Below are positions 27,109 through 34,879 of a stretch of DNA of 35,030 bases, one piece after another (within the stretch, counting starts at the first letter, position 1; every line of letters starts with the position of its first letter). The notes beneath the pieces were generated by a model, which made no database searches, had not been told where the DNA came from, and saw only the letters and a list, made by a program, of their open reading frames with translations. The position numbers and the translations under genes were made by a program. Source of the DNA: Janthinobacterium sp. (GTDB taxonomy: Bacteria > Pseudomonadota > Gammaproteobacteria > Burkholderiales > Burkholderiaceae_D); NCBI GenBank assembly GCA_025356595.1, contig JANXSQ010000112.1, positions 1 through 35,030 of the forward strand. Direction: 5' to 3'.

Positions 27109-27495
27109 CTAGGAAAGGGCGGGAGGCGCGCGCGGCTGCGCCACCGACCACGCGTACAGGGCGCGCGGAGCGGAGAAGAACAGGCGGGGATACAGGGCCG
27201 GACGGCTGTCCGGCAAGGCGAAGGAAAAACGCAACTGGCCCGGCGGCAAGGCCGGTGTGTGCAGCGCGCAGATCGGGCAATGCTTCAAGTGCCCGTCCGC
27301 CGGCGCGGCGGGAACATCCTGCCCCAGATCGGCGACGGCGACCAACTTGCTGCCCTGCGCCGAACAAATCTGCATCCACGGCGAGGCGCCGCCCTTGGCC
27401 AGCATCTGCGCGGCCGCCGGCGTCAAGGCGATACCGAAGATCGCGACGAGGGCGATCCAAGACAACAGGCGGCGGAGGGCGTGGGACGGAAACAT
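27109..27495 (-). CDS. DUF2946 family protein
   Basis: Small exported or membrane-anchored protein of 128 residues. The N-terminal hydrophobic segment LLSWIALVAIFGIALTPAAA is a signal peptide or anchor. The HLKHCPICALH motif near the middle (two Cys and several His) is the family hallmark and suggests metal binding. The start at 27495 (MFPSHALRR) is chosen because it opens directly into the signal sequence; upstream extension is arginine/proline noise. Family members are commonly next to TonB receptors and PepSY proteins and are often linked to copper, though the biochemical role is not established. Here it is the first gene of that set, 139 bases ahead of the receptor. Confidence 0.8.
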   Translation of the reverse strand: MFPSHALRRLLSWIALVAIFGIALTPAAAQMLAKGGASPWMQICSAQGSKLVAVADLGQDVPAAPADGHLKHCPICALHTPALPPGQLRFSFALPDSRPALYPRLFFSAPRALYAWSVAQPRAPPALS

Positions 27496-27667
27496 TGGCG
27501 CGATTCTAACGAGCGCCCCCTGCCCCGTCAAGGCGCCGGACGGACTAGGCAGGACGGGGAAGTGAAGCGGAAAGCGAAGCGCCCGGCCGCATTGCGGCAA
27601 AGGGCAAGTCCTTGGCCGGCGAGGCCGGCGAGCGGCCGGGCGGCGCGAGGGGACGGCGGAATTCGGC

Positions 27668-27673
27668 TATCAT
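27668..27673 (+). promoter_or_regulatory. Possible -10 box of the MBL-fold gene
   Basis: TATCAT, five of six matches to TATAAT, lies 50 bases before the MBL-fold start codon in the short divergent gap. No matching -35 hexamer was found, so this is weak. Confidence 0.3.
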
Positions 27674-27722
27674 GCGCCCATCGAGCGCGCTCCGGCGCCA
27701 GGCTTTCCCATTAGCGCATCCC

Positions 27723-29114
27723 ATGTCCCTGAAAATCTCCCGCATCCTGCACGCCGGCTACGTCTTCGAATGCGAGGCCAGCGTCATCGCCTTCGATCCC
27801 ATTTTCGAAAATCCCTTCAGCCGCAACTGCCACGCCTTCCCCGACGTGGCCTTCGATCACGCCCGGATACGCGCGCTGAAACTGGACGCCGTGTTCATCT
27901 CGCACTTCCACGACGACCATTGCTCGCTGGAGAGCCTGGACCTGCTCGACCGCGCGACGCCGATCTACCTGTACTGCATTTTCGACGAATTGTTCGCGCT
28001 GATACGCGCGCTGGGCTTCGAGCACGTCCACCAGCTGGCCATCGACGTCCCCGTGCGCGTCGGCCCGTTCAACATCATCCCGCGCCGGGCGCTGGACGCT
28101 GACGTCGATTCGATGTTCCACATCCAGGCGGCCGGCCTGAACGTCCTCAACGTCGTTGACTCGTGGATGGACCCGGAAACGCTGACCGAACTGGCGCGCC
28201 ACGCGCCCTGGGACATGGTGCTGTGGCCGTTCCAGACCATGCGCGAAATGGCTGTCATCGCGCCGTCCCGCGCCGCCGGCGGCCCCGCCGAATTGCCCGA
28301 GGAATGGATGGAGCAACTGGCCGTCCTGCAGGCGCGCTACATCGTTCCCAGCTCCTGCCAATTCGTCCAGGAAACCTGGTCCTGGTACAACCACGCGATG
28401 TTCCCCATCACCTACCGGCAGTTCCAGCGCAAAGTCGAGGCGGCGCTGCCGGCGGCGCGCGTGCTCAGGCTGAACCCCTCGGTATCGTTCGTGCTCGATC
28501 GCGACTCGCTGAAGGAGGCAGCGCCGCTGGACTGGGTGCTGCCGGTCGGCGAACAGGACCTCGATTTCGCCTGGGATGAGCACACCGTGCCGCCAAGCAC
28601 GGCGGACATCGCCCGGCGTTTCGCGCCCCTGAGCGAGGAACAGCGCGCCCTCGTGCTCGATTTCTGCCGCGCGGGCTTGCTGGAAAAATACCGCGACATG
28701 GAACTTCCCGAGGAGAGCTTCTTCCAAAAACCACGGCTGTGGCAACTCTCCCTCTACGACCACGCCGGCGCCGTCGAGCGCTTCCACTATCGCACCGACG
28801 GCGATCGCATAGAGCGCGCCGACGCCGGCGGCGCGGCCCTGTCCTGGAGCACCGAAGTGCCGATCGCCAAATGCTACGCGGCCCTGGCGCTGGGCGAATC
28901 GCTGACTTCGATGTATATGCGCATCAACGACCAGGTCTTCGACGCGGCCACCGAAGCGGATCTGCTGGAGGCCGATATCGTCGACGATCCCTTGATCCGC
29001 TGCCTCTTCAACGACAGTGTCGCTGCCTACCAGGCGGCGCAGTTGAAGCGGCTGCGGGCGCGCCCGGCCGCAGCGGCGAGCGCGGCGTCGGCCCTGCCCG
29101 AGGACCAAGTGTAA
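27723..29114 (+). CDS. Metallo-beta-lactamase-fold hydrolase
   Basis: Cytosolic MBL-fold protein of 463 residues; substrate unknown. The zinc motif HFHDDH is at residues 61-66, after LDAVFIS, and VLNVVDSWMD supplies a further likely metal ligand. The fold occupies about residues 1-290. The second half (about 300-463) has no domain I recognise. The ATG at 27723 is preferred because it starts the conserved first strand (MSLKISRILHAGYVFECE), though no clear ribosome site precedes it. The last codons read CAA GTG TAA; the GTG TAA overlaps the TGTAA tip of the mobile cassette, so the present C-terminus may have been set by that insertion. The Ala-rich tail before it (PAAAASAASALPEDQV) looks unstructured. 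Confidence 0.85.
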   Translation: MSLKISRILHAGYVFECEASVIAFDPIFENPFSRNCHAFPDVAFDHARIRALKLDAVFISHFHDDHCSLESLDLLDRATPIYLYCIFDELFALIRALGFEHVHQLAIDVPVRVGPFNIIPRRALDADVDSMFHIQAAGLNVLNVVDSWMDPETLTELARHAPWDMVLWPFQTMREMAVIAPSRAAGGPAELPEEWMEQLAVLQARYIVPSSCQFVQETWSWYNHAMFPITYRQFQRKVEAALPAARVLRLNPSVSFVLDRDSLKEAAPLDWVLPVGEQDLDFAWDEHTVPPSTADIARRFAPLSEEQRALVLDFCRAGLLEKYRDMELPEESFFQKPRLWQLSLYDHAGAVERFHYRTDGDRIERADAGGAALSWSTEVPIAKCYAALALGESLTSMYMRINDQVFDAATEADLLEADIVDDPLIRCLFNDSVAAYQAAQLKRLRARPAAAASAASALPEDQV

Positions 29115-29276
29115 GGGCTGGTGTTTGAAAGTGGCCGTGCTCGCACTTGATGCCCATTGCGGCTCGAATTAAGCGCAATTAAGAGAGGACACATGCTCAC
29201 ATTATCTGCAAATGGGTTTGCAATCGACAGTGCCAGCTCGTAGTCCACGGCCACGTGCTCACACTAGTTGCAAATG
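29110..29276 (+). repeat. Left inverted end of the cassette
   Basis: Runs from TGT at 29110 to the end of the fourth box at 29276. The clearest boxes are 29195-29214 and 29257-29276, which agree at 16 of 20 positions (GCTCACA-TA--TGCAAATG). The box at 29162 is weaker, and the outermost at 29139 keeps mainly the GCTCGCA half. Confidence 0.75.
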
Positions 29277-29424
29277 AAATTTCCAAATAAGTTAACAGGA
29301 TTCCATCGGCCCATCTGCGACATCAAGGTTATGAATCTTGTCGTCCGAAAGCCGACATTCCACCTAAGCCGGGATCGAGATTACTCCGACCGCTAAAATC
29401 TGCATTTTCGAGCGTTCGATGGTT
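29277..29424. other. Non-coding stretch inside the cassette, left of the HEPN-like gene
   Basis: About 150 bases of moderate GC between the left end and the stop of the cassette gene. I see no gene, no terminator hairpin and no further box copies. Confidence 0.5.
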
Positions 29425-30225
29425 CTAAGACACAGAAGGCTTGGTGGCATTGCACGGTGCCAACGCTCCGCGCAGCTTCGTCATTGCAGAGCTGTGCGCG
29501 GCCACCGCCCATTCAGTCTTGAATTCCATAGCTAGGGCCCTTACCTTAACGTCGTCCGGCATGGCGTGCGACTGCTCAACGGCCTCACGGTACTCGGCAA
29601 CGGCAGCCCCTGCATCTATGGTGGCATCAAAAATGCCTGCGCTGTTTAAGCAATCAAGCATCACCGAGCCAACCACCGATTCGCACTTTGCGATGACATG
29701 CAACAAGTATTTGTCAAAGGCGAAAAATGTCTTTGTCCTTTTCTGGTTTTGAACTTTTGGCTCCGCGAGGATCATCGGGAAGTTCCCGTCGATGTGCGCA
29801 GCAGATGTGATGTCCAGCCCGCGGTGAACGACTGCATTGCGCAGCTCCCGGAGGTAGGAGTAGTTCGCCGCTCCGTCCTGAAATACATCAAATACTAGAC
29901 GCGAACACAACTGCGCTTCAAAAGCGTTTGACTGCAACGTAGCCGTATCACGGAAGAGGTCAATCGCTGCCAGAAGATTCAAAAAGTAGCCAGAGTAGTG
30001 AACTCTCATGTCCGTCTGTTCAGTGACGGATAGCTGCGTGCGAAACGATAGCGCAGCGCGCAGCGCGGTCTGTCTTGCGGACATGTACCACAATAGCGAA
30101 TGCAGCATGTCTCGGTTGGCGATGCTCAAGGTAGTCATTGGCCTTCCCTGCGGAATTGAGAAATTGAATAAGCCAAGAATTGTACCGTACAGGTACCCCC
30201 ACGCATGGCTCTGCCATCGAGACAT
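29425..30225 (-). CDS. Hypothetical HEPN-like protein, cassette passenger
   Basis: Protein of 266 residues, not assigned to a named family. It looks mostly helical and contains YLRELRNAVVHRG at residues 124-136. R129-N-A-V-V-H134 fits the Rx4-6H active-site motif of HEPN domains, which occur in RNases of toxin-antitoxin and abortive-infection systems. The HEPN reading rests on this motif and the helical character. Codon use (AGA, CTA, GTA, TTT) is unlike the GC-rich neighbours, indicating horizontal origin. The start at 30225 has a strong ribosome site (GGGAG, seven bases); an internal ATG at 30138 (MTTLSIANRD, 237 residues) with a weaker site is the alternative. It is the only gene in the cassette, with no antitoxin-like partner beside it. 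If it is a nuclease toxin, it must be self-controlled or regulated at the promoter. Confidence 0.7.
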   Translation of the reverse strand: MSRWQSHAWGYLYGTILGLFNFSIPQGRPMTTLSIANRDMLHSLLWYMSARQTALRAALSFRTQLSVTEQTDMRVHYSGYFLNLLAAIDLFRDTATLQSNAFEAQLCSRLVFDVFQDGAANYSYLRELRNAVVHRGLDITSAAHIDGNFPMILAEPKVQNQKRTKTFFAFDKYLLHVIAKCESVVGSVMLDCLNSAGIFDATIDAGAAVAEYREAVEQSHAMPDDVKVRALAMEFKTEWAVAAHSSAMTKLRGALAPCNATKPSVS

Positions 30226-30317
30226 TTTCCGTCTCCCACATGGGTTGATACGGCACGTTCAAGACTTCGTTACCCGATTATTTGGCCCCCCAACGAAACA
30301 ATATCAATGGCTTTCCG

Positions 30318-30480
30318 TATTTGCAGTTAGCGAGCTAACTGCCATGGAACGCAAGTCAGTACTGTCGATTGCAAGCTCATTTTCAGATAGCGTGGGCACG
30401 CCCTCCGTCATTTGCATCTAATTCGAGCCGAAATCGATGTCGAATGCGAGCACGCCCGTTTTCAAACGCGAGCCACCACA
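30318..30480 (-). repeat. Right inverted end of the cassette
   Basis: Inverted counterpart of the left end, running from the ACA tip at 30480 inwards. Boxes occupy 30451-30432, 30428-30409 (the best: GCTC, ATTA, TGCAAATG), 30397-30378 and 30335-30318. The inner box is two bases shorter and lies inside a palindrome (30323-30342). Confidence 0.75.
30323..30342. promoter_or_regulatory. Perfect palindrome upstream of the HEPN-like gene
   Basis: GCAGTTAGC and GCTAACTGC form a perfect 9-bp inverted repeat separated by GA. It lies about 100 bases upstream of the HEPN-like start, a suitable place for a dimeric repressor, and overlaps the innermost right-end box. The left end has no equivalent palindrome, so it may serve the gene rather than transposition. 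Confidence 0.45.
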
Positions 30481-30575
30481 AAGATGGACACATGCGCTGC
30501 CGGGCGCAGACGCATGCCTCAGACCGGCCGGCCTTGCCGCTCCCTGCCACATGCGGGCATTCGACTTGCCATGCC
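30481..30575. other. Gap between the cassette and yciH
   Basis: About 95 bases of host-like GC. A ten-base motif CTGAGGCATG occurs twice on the minus strand just after the yciH stop. No terminator with a T run is visible. Confidence 0.4.
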
Positions 30576-30938
30576 TCAGCCGCCCGCGCGCTTGGGGTCG
30601 TGGCCCTGCTTTTTCAGCGCCTCCATGAGCAGATCGCAATGGTCGCCCTGCACTTCGATCACGCCATCCTTGACGGTGCCGCCGCTGCCGCAGGCGGTGC
30701 GCAACTGCTTGCCCAGCGTCGCCAACGCCAAAGCGTCGAGCGCCAGTCCCTTGACCACGGTCACGCTCTTGCCGCCCCGCCCCTTGGTCTGGCGCGACAC
30801 GCGCACCACGCCGTCGCCCACCGGCGCGGCCCTGGCACCCGCCTTGCAGGCGCACTCCGCCTGCGGGCGCCGGCATTCCGGGCACATGCGCCCGCCATCG
30901 GTGGAATAGACCAGGCCGCCTTCTGCACTACGTTTCAT
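30576..30938 (-). CDS. yciH: SUI1/eIF1-like translation factor YciH
   Basis: Bacterial homologue of eukaryotic initiation factor 1 (SUI1 domain), which in E. coli affects start-site fidelity and expression under stress. The 120-residue protein has a short N-terminal part with CPECRRPQAECAC (a possible Cys cluster). The SUI1 core follows, including TKGRGGKSVTVVKGL, then LGKQLRTACGSGGTVKDG and IEVQGDHCD, which are diagnostic. The length is normal for the family. The start at 30938 (MKRSAEGGLVYSTDGG) matches the usual N-terminus. It is transcribed away from the chemotaxis gene's 3' end and toward the cassette. Confidence 0.95.
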   Translation of the reverse strand: MKRSAEGGLVYSTDGGRMCPECRRPQAECACKAGARAAPVGDGVVRVSRQTKGRGGKSVTVVKGLALDALALATLGKQLRTACGSGGTVKDGVIEVQGDHCDLLMEALKKQGHDPKRAGG

Positions 30939-31040
30939 GATGATCTTGCCGGGAAATGGTGAAGGAGCGCAGATTCTGCCACATCCGGCGCCGCCCGTGC
31001 GCGCCGTCCCGCGAACGGAGCGGCGCGCGCGGCGGCGGCA

Positions 31041-32765
31041 TCAGAACTCTTCCCACTCGTCGGCGGCGCCGGCGCTCTTCGCCGTCACCTGCCGGGCCTG
31101 CTGGATGGCCGCCGGGCGCGGCGCGCCGACGCGGGCAAGGAGCTTGGCGGCGGCGCGCTTGACGGCGGGCGCCGCCGGGGCGCTGCGCCGTGCCGGCGCG
31201 GCGGCCAGCGCATGCGCGCCGCCCAAGGTGAAGACGGCGACGACATGCGCCAGATTGTCGGCCTGGTCCTGCATCGACGCCGACGCGGCCGCCGCCTCCT
31301 CGACCAGCGCGGCGTTCTGCTGCGTCACCGTGTCCATCTCGACGATGGCCTGGTTGATCTGCTCGATGCCCACTTCCTGCTCGCGCCCGGCGTTGGTGAT
31401 TTCGCCCATGATGGCGGTGACCCTTTGCACGCTGGCGACGACCTCCTCCATCGTCTTGCCGGCCTGGTCGACCAGCTTGCTGCCGATGTCGACCTTCTCG
31501 ACCGAATCGCCGATCAGCTCCTTGATCTCCTTGGCGGCGGCGGCCGAGCGCTGCGCCAGATTGCGCACTTCCGTGGCGACCACCGCGAAGCCGCGGCCCT
31601 GCTCGCCCGCCCTGGCCGCCTCGACGGCCGCGTTCAGGGCCAGGATATTGGTCTGGAAGGCGATGCCGTCGATGACGCCGATGATGTCGACGATCTTGCG
31701 CGAGGAGGCGTTGATCGAGCCCATCGTCTGCACCACTTGCGACACCACCGCGCCGCCCTGCTCCGCGATGCCGGAGGCCGAGGCCGCCAGTTGATTGGCG
31801 CGCCGCGCGTTGTCGCCGTTCTGCTTGACGGTCGAGGTCAGTTCCTCCATCGAGGAGGCGGTTTCCTCCAACGAACTGGCCTGCTGTTCGGTGCGCGCCG
31901 ACAAGTCCAGATTGCCGCTGGCGATCTGCCCGGAGGCGGTGGCGATGAGCTCGGTGCCGCTGCGAACCTGGCCGACGATGTTGTGCAAACTGCCGTTCAT
32001 GTCCTTCAGCGCTTGCAGCAGCAGCCCCGTTTCATCGCTGCTGCGCACCTCGATCCGGCTCGTCAGGTCGCCCGAGGCCACCGTCTGCGCCACCTTCAGG
32101 GCCTCGTTCAGCGGCAGCGAAATGATGCGCGCCATCCATACGGCCTGGGCCGCGCCCAGGGCCACGCAGCCGATCAGGATGCCGATGATCCACAGCCGCG
32201 AGGAGACGTACAAATCGTCGCCGGTCTGGCTGGCGAGCACGCCGCCATCGATGTTGACCTTGGCCAGCCGGTCGATGACTTCCGACGCGGACGCGAACAA
32301 GGTTGAGGAACTGCCCTGCAACAGGGTCTTCGCCTCATCGTTCTTGTTCTCGCGCGACAGCGCGCGGATTTTGCCGCTTTCCGCCAGATACTGATCCCAC
32401 AGCCGGCCAAAGTCCGCGTAGCCCGTCCTTTCCTCCGGCTCGGAAATGAGCTTCGCATACTCGCCGCGGTGGCCCTGCAGCGAGTCGAGTATTTCCGTCA
32501 TTTTCTTTTCGTACTTCGTCATGTCGGCGGCATCGGTCGAGATGATGTGCTGCAACTCCTGCGAACGGTAGCGCGCCACCTCATTTTTCATTTCCAGCAG
32601 CACGCGCACACTCGGCATCCAGTTGCGTTCCAGATCGGTCGAGGTTTGATTCACCTTGGCCAACTGGACGATGGAAAACACGCCCAGGCCGATGCACAGC
32701 GCCAGAACCGCGGCGAACGAGATCATCAGCTTGGTGGCGATTTTCAGGTTGTAAAAGGATTTCAT
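31041..32765 (-). CDS. Methyl-accepting chemotaxis protein with 4HB sensor
   Basis: Inner-membrane chemoreceptor of 574 residues. The first membrane helix is about residues 12-33 ([21 protein letters not shown]). A periplasmic four-helix-bundle sensor (about 34-190, with [19 protein letters not shown]) follows. The second helix is about 192-213, then a HAMP linker (about 214-268). The cytoplasmic signalling domain has methylation-helix glutamates ([17 protein letters not shown]), and its hairpin tip contains [35 protein letters not shown]. An Ala/Pro/Arg-rich tether follows and ends DEWEEF, an xWxxF pentapeptide like those that dock CheR/CheB. The start at 32765 has a GGGAG ribosome site. The ligand is unknown. 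With the chitinases and polyol operon nearby a nutrient attractant is possible but not shown. Confidence 0.95.
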   Translation of the reverse strand: MKSFYNLKIATKLMISFAAVLALCIGLGVFSIVQLAKVNQTSTDLERNWMPSVRVLLEMKNEVARYRSQELQHIISTDAADMTKYEKKMTEILDSLQGHRGEYAKLISEPEERTGYADFGRLWDQYLAESGKIRALSRENKNDEAKTLLQGSSSTLFASASEVIDRLAKVNIDGGVLASQTGDDLYVSSRLWIIGILIGCVALGAAQAVWMARIISLPLNEALKVAQTVASGDLTSRIEVRSSDETGLLLQALKDMNGSLHNIVGQVRSGTELIATASGQIASGNLDLSARTEQQASSLEETASSMEELTSTVKQNGDNARRANQLAASASGIAEQGGAVVSQVVQTMGSINASSRKIVDIIGVIDGIAFQTNILALNAAVEAARAGEQGRGFAVVATEVRNLAQRSAAAAKEIKELIGDSVEKVDIGSKLVDQAGKTMEEVVASVQRVTAIMGEITNAGREQEVGIEQINQAIVEMDTVTQQNAALVEEAAAASASMQDQADNLAHVVAVFTLGGAHALAAAPARRSAPAAPAVKRAAAKLLARVGAPRPAAIQQARQVTAKSAGAADEWEEF

Positions 32766-33232
32766 GCTGGACTCCCGCTAGGTGTTGGGGGGAACGGAGT
32801 GAAGGAAGCGGAACGAGCGCGCGGGACTATCCATGAGCACGCTAAGGGGGGCACGGGCTGGCGAACATGGACACCTCCGGGATAGAGACAGAGCTGCGTG
32901 CCGGGTGTTCTGGCATCTCGAAATATATGCCCATTGGTGACAATTGGAAAGAATTTTCTCGGCCTCTGTGGCGCGGGCATCGTGACGTCCCGGTACGCGG
33001 CGCAGGCCCTCCCCCGCCCGCCCGTCTGGCGCCACAAAAACAATTCTCAAGAGGAATTTTATGTTGTTAAAAAGAACTTTGAGATGTAAAAAAGAAATGC
33101 CTATTGGGTATTTTATGCTAACCTAATTTTACTGTTCAGTGCGCTGCTCTTGGTGCTGGGCATGGAATGGAATGGCCGGGCAGACAGCGGCGCCCATCTT
33201 CTTTCAAACAAAAAATTTGGATAGGATATTCA
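32766..33232. promoter_or_regulatory. Divergent intergenic region (chemoreceptor / PEP-CTERM pair)
   Basis: About 470 bases without a convincing gene. The left half is GC-rich leader of the chemoreceptor. The right half (about 33040-33130) is strongly A/T-rich, with A and T runs suited to a promoter for the PEP-CTERM genes. I found no clear flagellar-type or housekeeping promoter pair and no riboswitch I could name. Confidence 0.45.
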
Positions 33233-33898
33233 ATGAAACTCAACACACTAGCACGCGTCCTGCTGCTGGCCGGCTGTGCCGCCGCCGCGTCGGCATCGGC
33301 GACGACCCAAACCGTCAGCAGCGCCAGCAACGTCATCGTCAGCCATGACACCGACTGGGCCGACTTCCTCAACTTCCAAAAATTCAACACCGCGCTGGGC
33401 ACGCTGACCTCGGTCAAGTTCGATCTCTACGCCGACGTCGCCGGCAGCGTCACCCTCACCAACTACAGCGGCGATGTGGCGGCCATTCCGGTCAGCCTGG
33501 GCGTCGACGTCTGGCTGCGCCGCCCCGACGCCACAACGCTGGCGATGCTCAGCGTGCCGCTGCTGAACCAGAGCGTCAACCTGGCCGACGGCGATTCCAC
33601 GACACTGAGCAACCATCTGCACGCCAGCACCTCCTCCGTCTTCAGCAACGCCAGCGACCTGGCGCTGTTCAGCGGCGCCGGCTCGGTGGCGACACTGATC
33701 TCCGCCAACGCCAATTCCGACGTCGGCGGCGACGGCATCGATGCCCAGTTCGCCACGATGGCGGGCGGCCACGGCACCGTCACCTATTCCTACATCGCCG
33801 CCGTTCCCGAGCCGGAAACCTACGCCATGCTGCTGCTCGGCATCGGCGTCATCGGCTTCACCGCCAAGCGCAGACAGGCCCGCGACGCCCGCGCCTGA
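33233..33898 (+). CDS. PEP-CTERM, choice-of-anchor-E-like secreted protein
   Basis: Exported protein of 221 residues. The signal peptide is MKLNTLARVLLLAGCAAAASASA. The middle is a beta-rich domain (DTDWADFLNFQKFNTALGTL, VKFDLYADVAGSVTLTN), the pattern of the choice-of-anchor E group. The C-terminus is a PEP-CTERM sorting signal: VPEPETYAML, a hydrophobic stretch, then AKRRQARDARA. The family model is that an exosortase cuts at this signal and the protein joins the outer surface or exopolysaccharide matrix. No exosortase is in the window. The start at 33233 has AGGA at a good distance. A related gene follows 45 bases later. Confidence 0.9.
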   Translation: MKLNTLARVLLLAGCAAAASASATTQTVSSASNVIVSHDTDWADFLNFQKFNTALGTLTSVKFDLYADVAGSVTLTNYSGDVAAIPVSLGVDVWLRRPDATTLAMLSVPLLNQSVNLADGDSTTLSNHLHASTSSVFSNASDLALFSGAGSVATLISANANSDVGGDGIDAQFATMAGGHGTVTYSYIAAVPEPETYAMLLLGIGVIGFTAKRRQARDARA

Positions 33899-33943
33899 GC
33901 CCAGGCGAGCATCGCATTTTTCCGCACACTCTTCGGGACGAAC

Positions 33944-34630
33944 ATGAAAAAGCTCACTCAAACTCTTCTGCTTGGCGCCACCCTGGCAAGCGCGGGCGCC
34001 GCCCACGCGACACCGCTACACACGGTGACTGTGAATTCCAACGTGCTGGCGAACGCCAAGACGCCCACCGGCGTGCTCGACTTCAGCAAGTTCGACACCA
34101 GCCTGGGCACGCTGCAATCGGTAAAAATCGACCTGTACAGCGACTTTTCCACCATCATCAGCGTCGAGAACACGAGCCGCAGTTCGCCCGCGACCATCCT
34201 CGGCACGGCGACCGGCCACCTGACGCTGAGCACGCCGTCCACCGGCGCGCTGGCGACGCTGACGTCGACGGCCTCGCACAGCTTCAGCGAAACCATCTAC
34301 GACAGCCACAACGATTTCGCCGGCACCTCGGGCGGCGTGTACGCATCCGGCCCCAGCCTGTTCAGCAGCACCCACACTTACAGCGACGCGGCGACGCTGG
34401 CGCTGTTTTCCGGCGCGGGTCTGCTGCACACGAATCTGGCCGGCAGCGCGACGGCCCTCGTCCAGGGCATATCCGGCAACACCCGCTCGCTGGTGATCTC
34501 CTCCTTCGACGCCTACTCGCATGTGACCTACAACTACATCAGCGCGGTTCCGGAACCGGAGACGTACGCGATGCTGCTGGGCGGACTGGGCTTGCTGGGT
34601 TTCATCGCGCGCCGGCGGCGCACGGCCTGA
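33944..34630 (+). CDS. Second PEP-CTERM, choice-of-anchor-E-like secreted protein
   Basis: Exported protein of 228 residues with signal peptide MKKLTQTLLLGATLASAGAAHA. It shares the layout of its neighbour: VLDFSKFDTSLGTLQSVKIDLYSD matches FLNFQKFNTALGTLTSVKFDLYAD, and both contain ALFSGAG and end with a VTYNYI/VTYSYI strand. The C-terminal signal is VPEPETYAMLLGGLGLLGF, then ARRRRTA. The two genes are a tandem duplicate that has diverged in the middle. A GC-rich stem without a T run lies just downstream (about 34641-34666). Confidence 0.9.
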   Translation: MKKLTQTLLLGATLASAGAAHATPLHTVTVNSNVLANAKTPTGVLDFSKFDTSLGTLQSVKIDLYSDFSTIISVENTSRSSPATILGTATGHLTLSTPSTGALATLTSTASHSFSETIYDSHNDFAGTSGGVYASGPSLFSSTHTYSDAATLALFSGAGLLHTNLAGSATALVQGISGNTRSLVISSFDAYSHVTYNYISAVPEPETYAMLLGGLGLLGFIARRRRTA

Positions 34631-34750
34631 GCGGCGCTTGCCGCCCGGCCCGCAAGGCCGCGGCGGCGAGCCGGCGCGCCACGACGGAGGCGGAAGCCGG
34701 CCGGGGCGCGGGATAGGTATCGGGGGAATCGGATGGAAGAGCCGGACGCG

Positions 34751-34779
34751 AAAAAGCCCTTGATTCACAAGGGCTTTTT
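34751..34779. terminator. Bidirectional intrinsic terminator after tRNA-Ser
   Basis: AAAAAGCCCTTG (34751-34762) and CAAGGGCTTTTT (34768-34779) pair perfectly over 12 bp with loop ATTCA. It has T tracts in both directions. It ends the tRNA on the minus strand and can stop the PEP-CTERM transcript on the plus strand. Confidence 0.92.
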
Positions 34780-34788
34780 CTTTAATAC

Positions 34789-34879
34789 TGGCGGAAAGGG
34801 TGAGATTCGAACTCACGGTACACCAAAGATGTACACTGGATTTCGAGTCCAGCGCATTCGACCACTCTGCCACCTTTCC
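34789..34879 (-). tRNA. tRNA-Ser(CGA)
   Basis: A 91-base class II tRNA on the minus strand, beginning GGAAAGG and pairing with CCTTTCC before G-CCA, with CCA encoded. The anticodon stem CTGGA/TCCAG encloses loop CTCGAAA, anticodon CGA, which reads UCG. A long variable arm follows (GTGTACATC...GGTGTAC), and the T-arm contains GTTCGAATC. All features of a functional serine tRNA are present. Confidence 0.96.

Larger units (their letters stand above)
29110..30480. mobile_element. Non-autonomous cassette with Tn7/Tn402-like multi-site inverted ends
   Basis: The 1.37-kb segment begins TGT and ends ACA. Its outer ~120 bases are inverted copies of each other: the first 21 bases match at 16 positions, including TTTGAAA, and CGGCTCGAATTA and TTGCAATCGACAGT are identical at both ends. 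Each end holds four boxes starting GCTC or GCCC and, where best preserved, ending TGCAAATG. Left boxes start at 29139, 29162, 29195 and 29257 (gaps 23, 33, 62). Right boxes on the minus strand start at 30451, 30428, 30397 and 30335 (gaps 23, 31, 62). Several ordered binding sites per end plus TGT/ACA tips is the pattern of TnsB/TniA-class transposons. No transposase is inside. AAG flanks both tips directly, but no 5-bp target duplication is seen. Its GC is visibly below that of the neighbours. The mechanism is inferred. Confidence 0.65.

Noticed and set aside
29110..30480. CRISPR array reading of the repeated 20-bp boxes
   Set aside because: Spacings are irregular (23, 31-33, 62), copies are inverted between the two sides and imperfect, and no cas genes are present. 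Transposon-end sites explain them better.
29110..30485. A 5-bp target-site duplication around the cassette
   Set aside because: The five bases outside the tips are CCAAG and AAGAT, which differ; only AAG directly next to both tips agrees, which can be chance.
30576..30962. Plus-strand frame running from the cassette across yciH
   Set aside because: Antisense to yciH, whose SUI1 motifs are clear; the frame only results from GC-rich composition.
32766..33232. Riboswitch (for example cyclic-di-GMP type) in the leader regions
   Set aside because: No consensus core could be matched by eye; reporting one would be guesswork.
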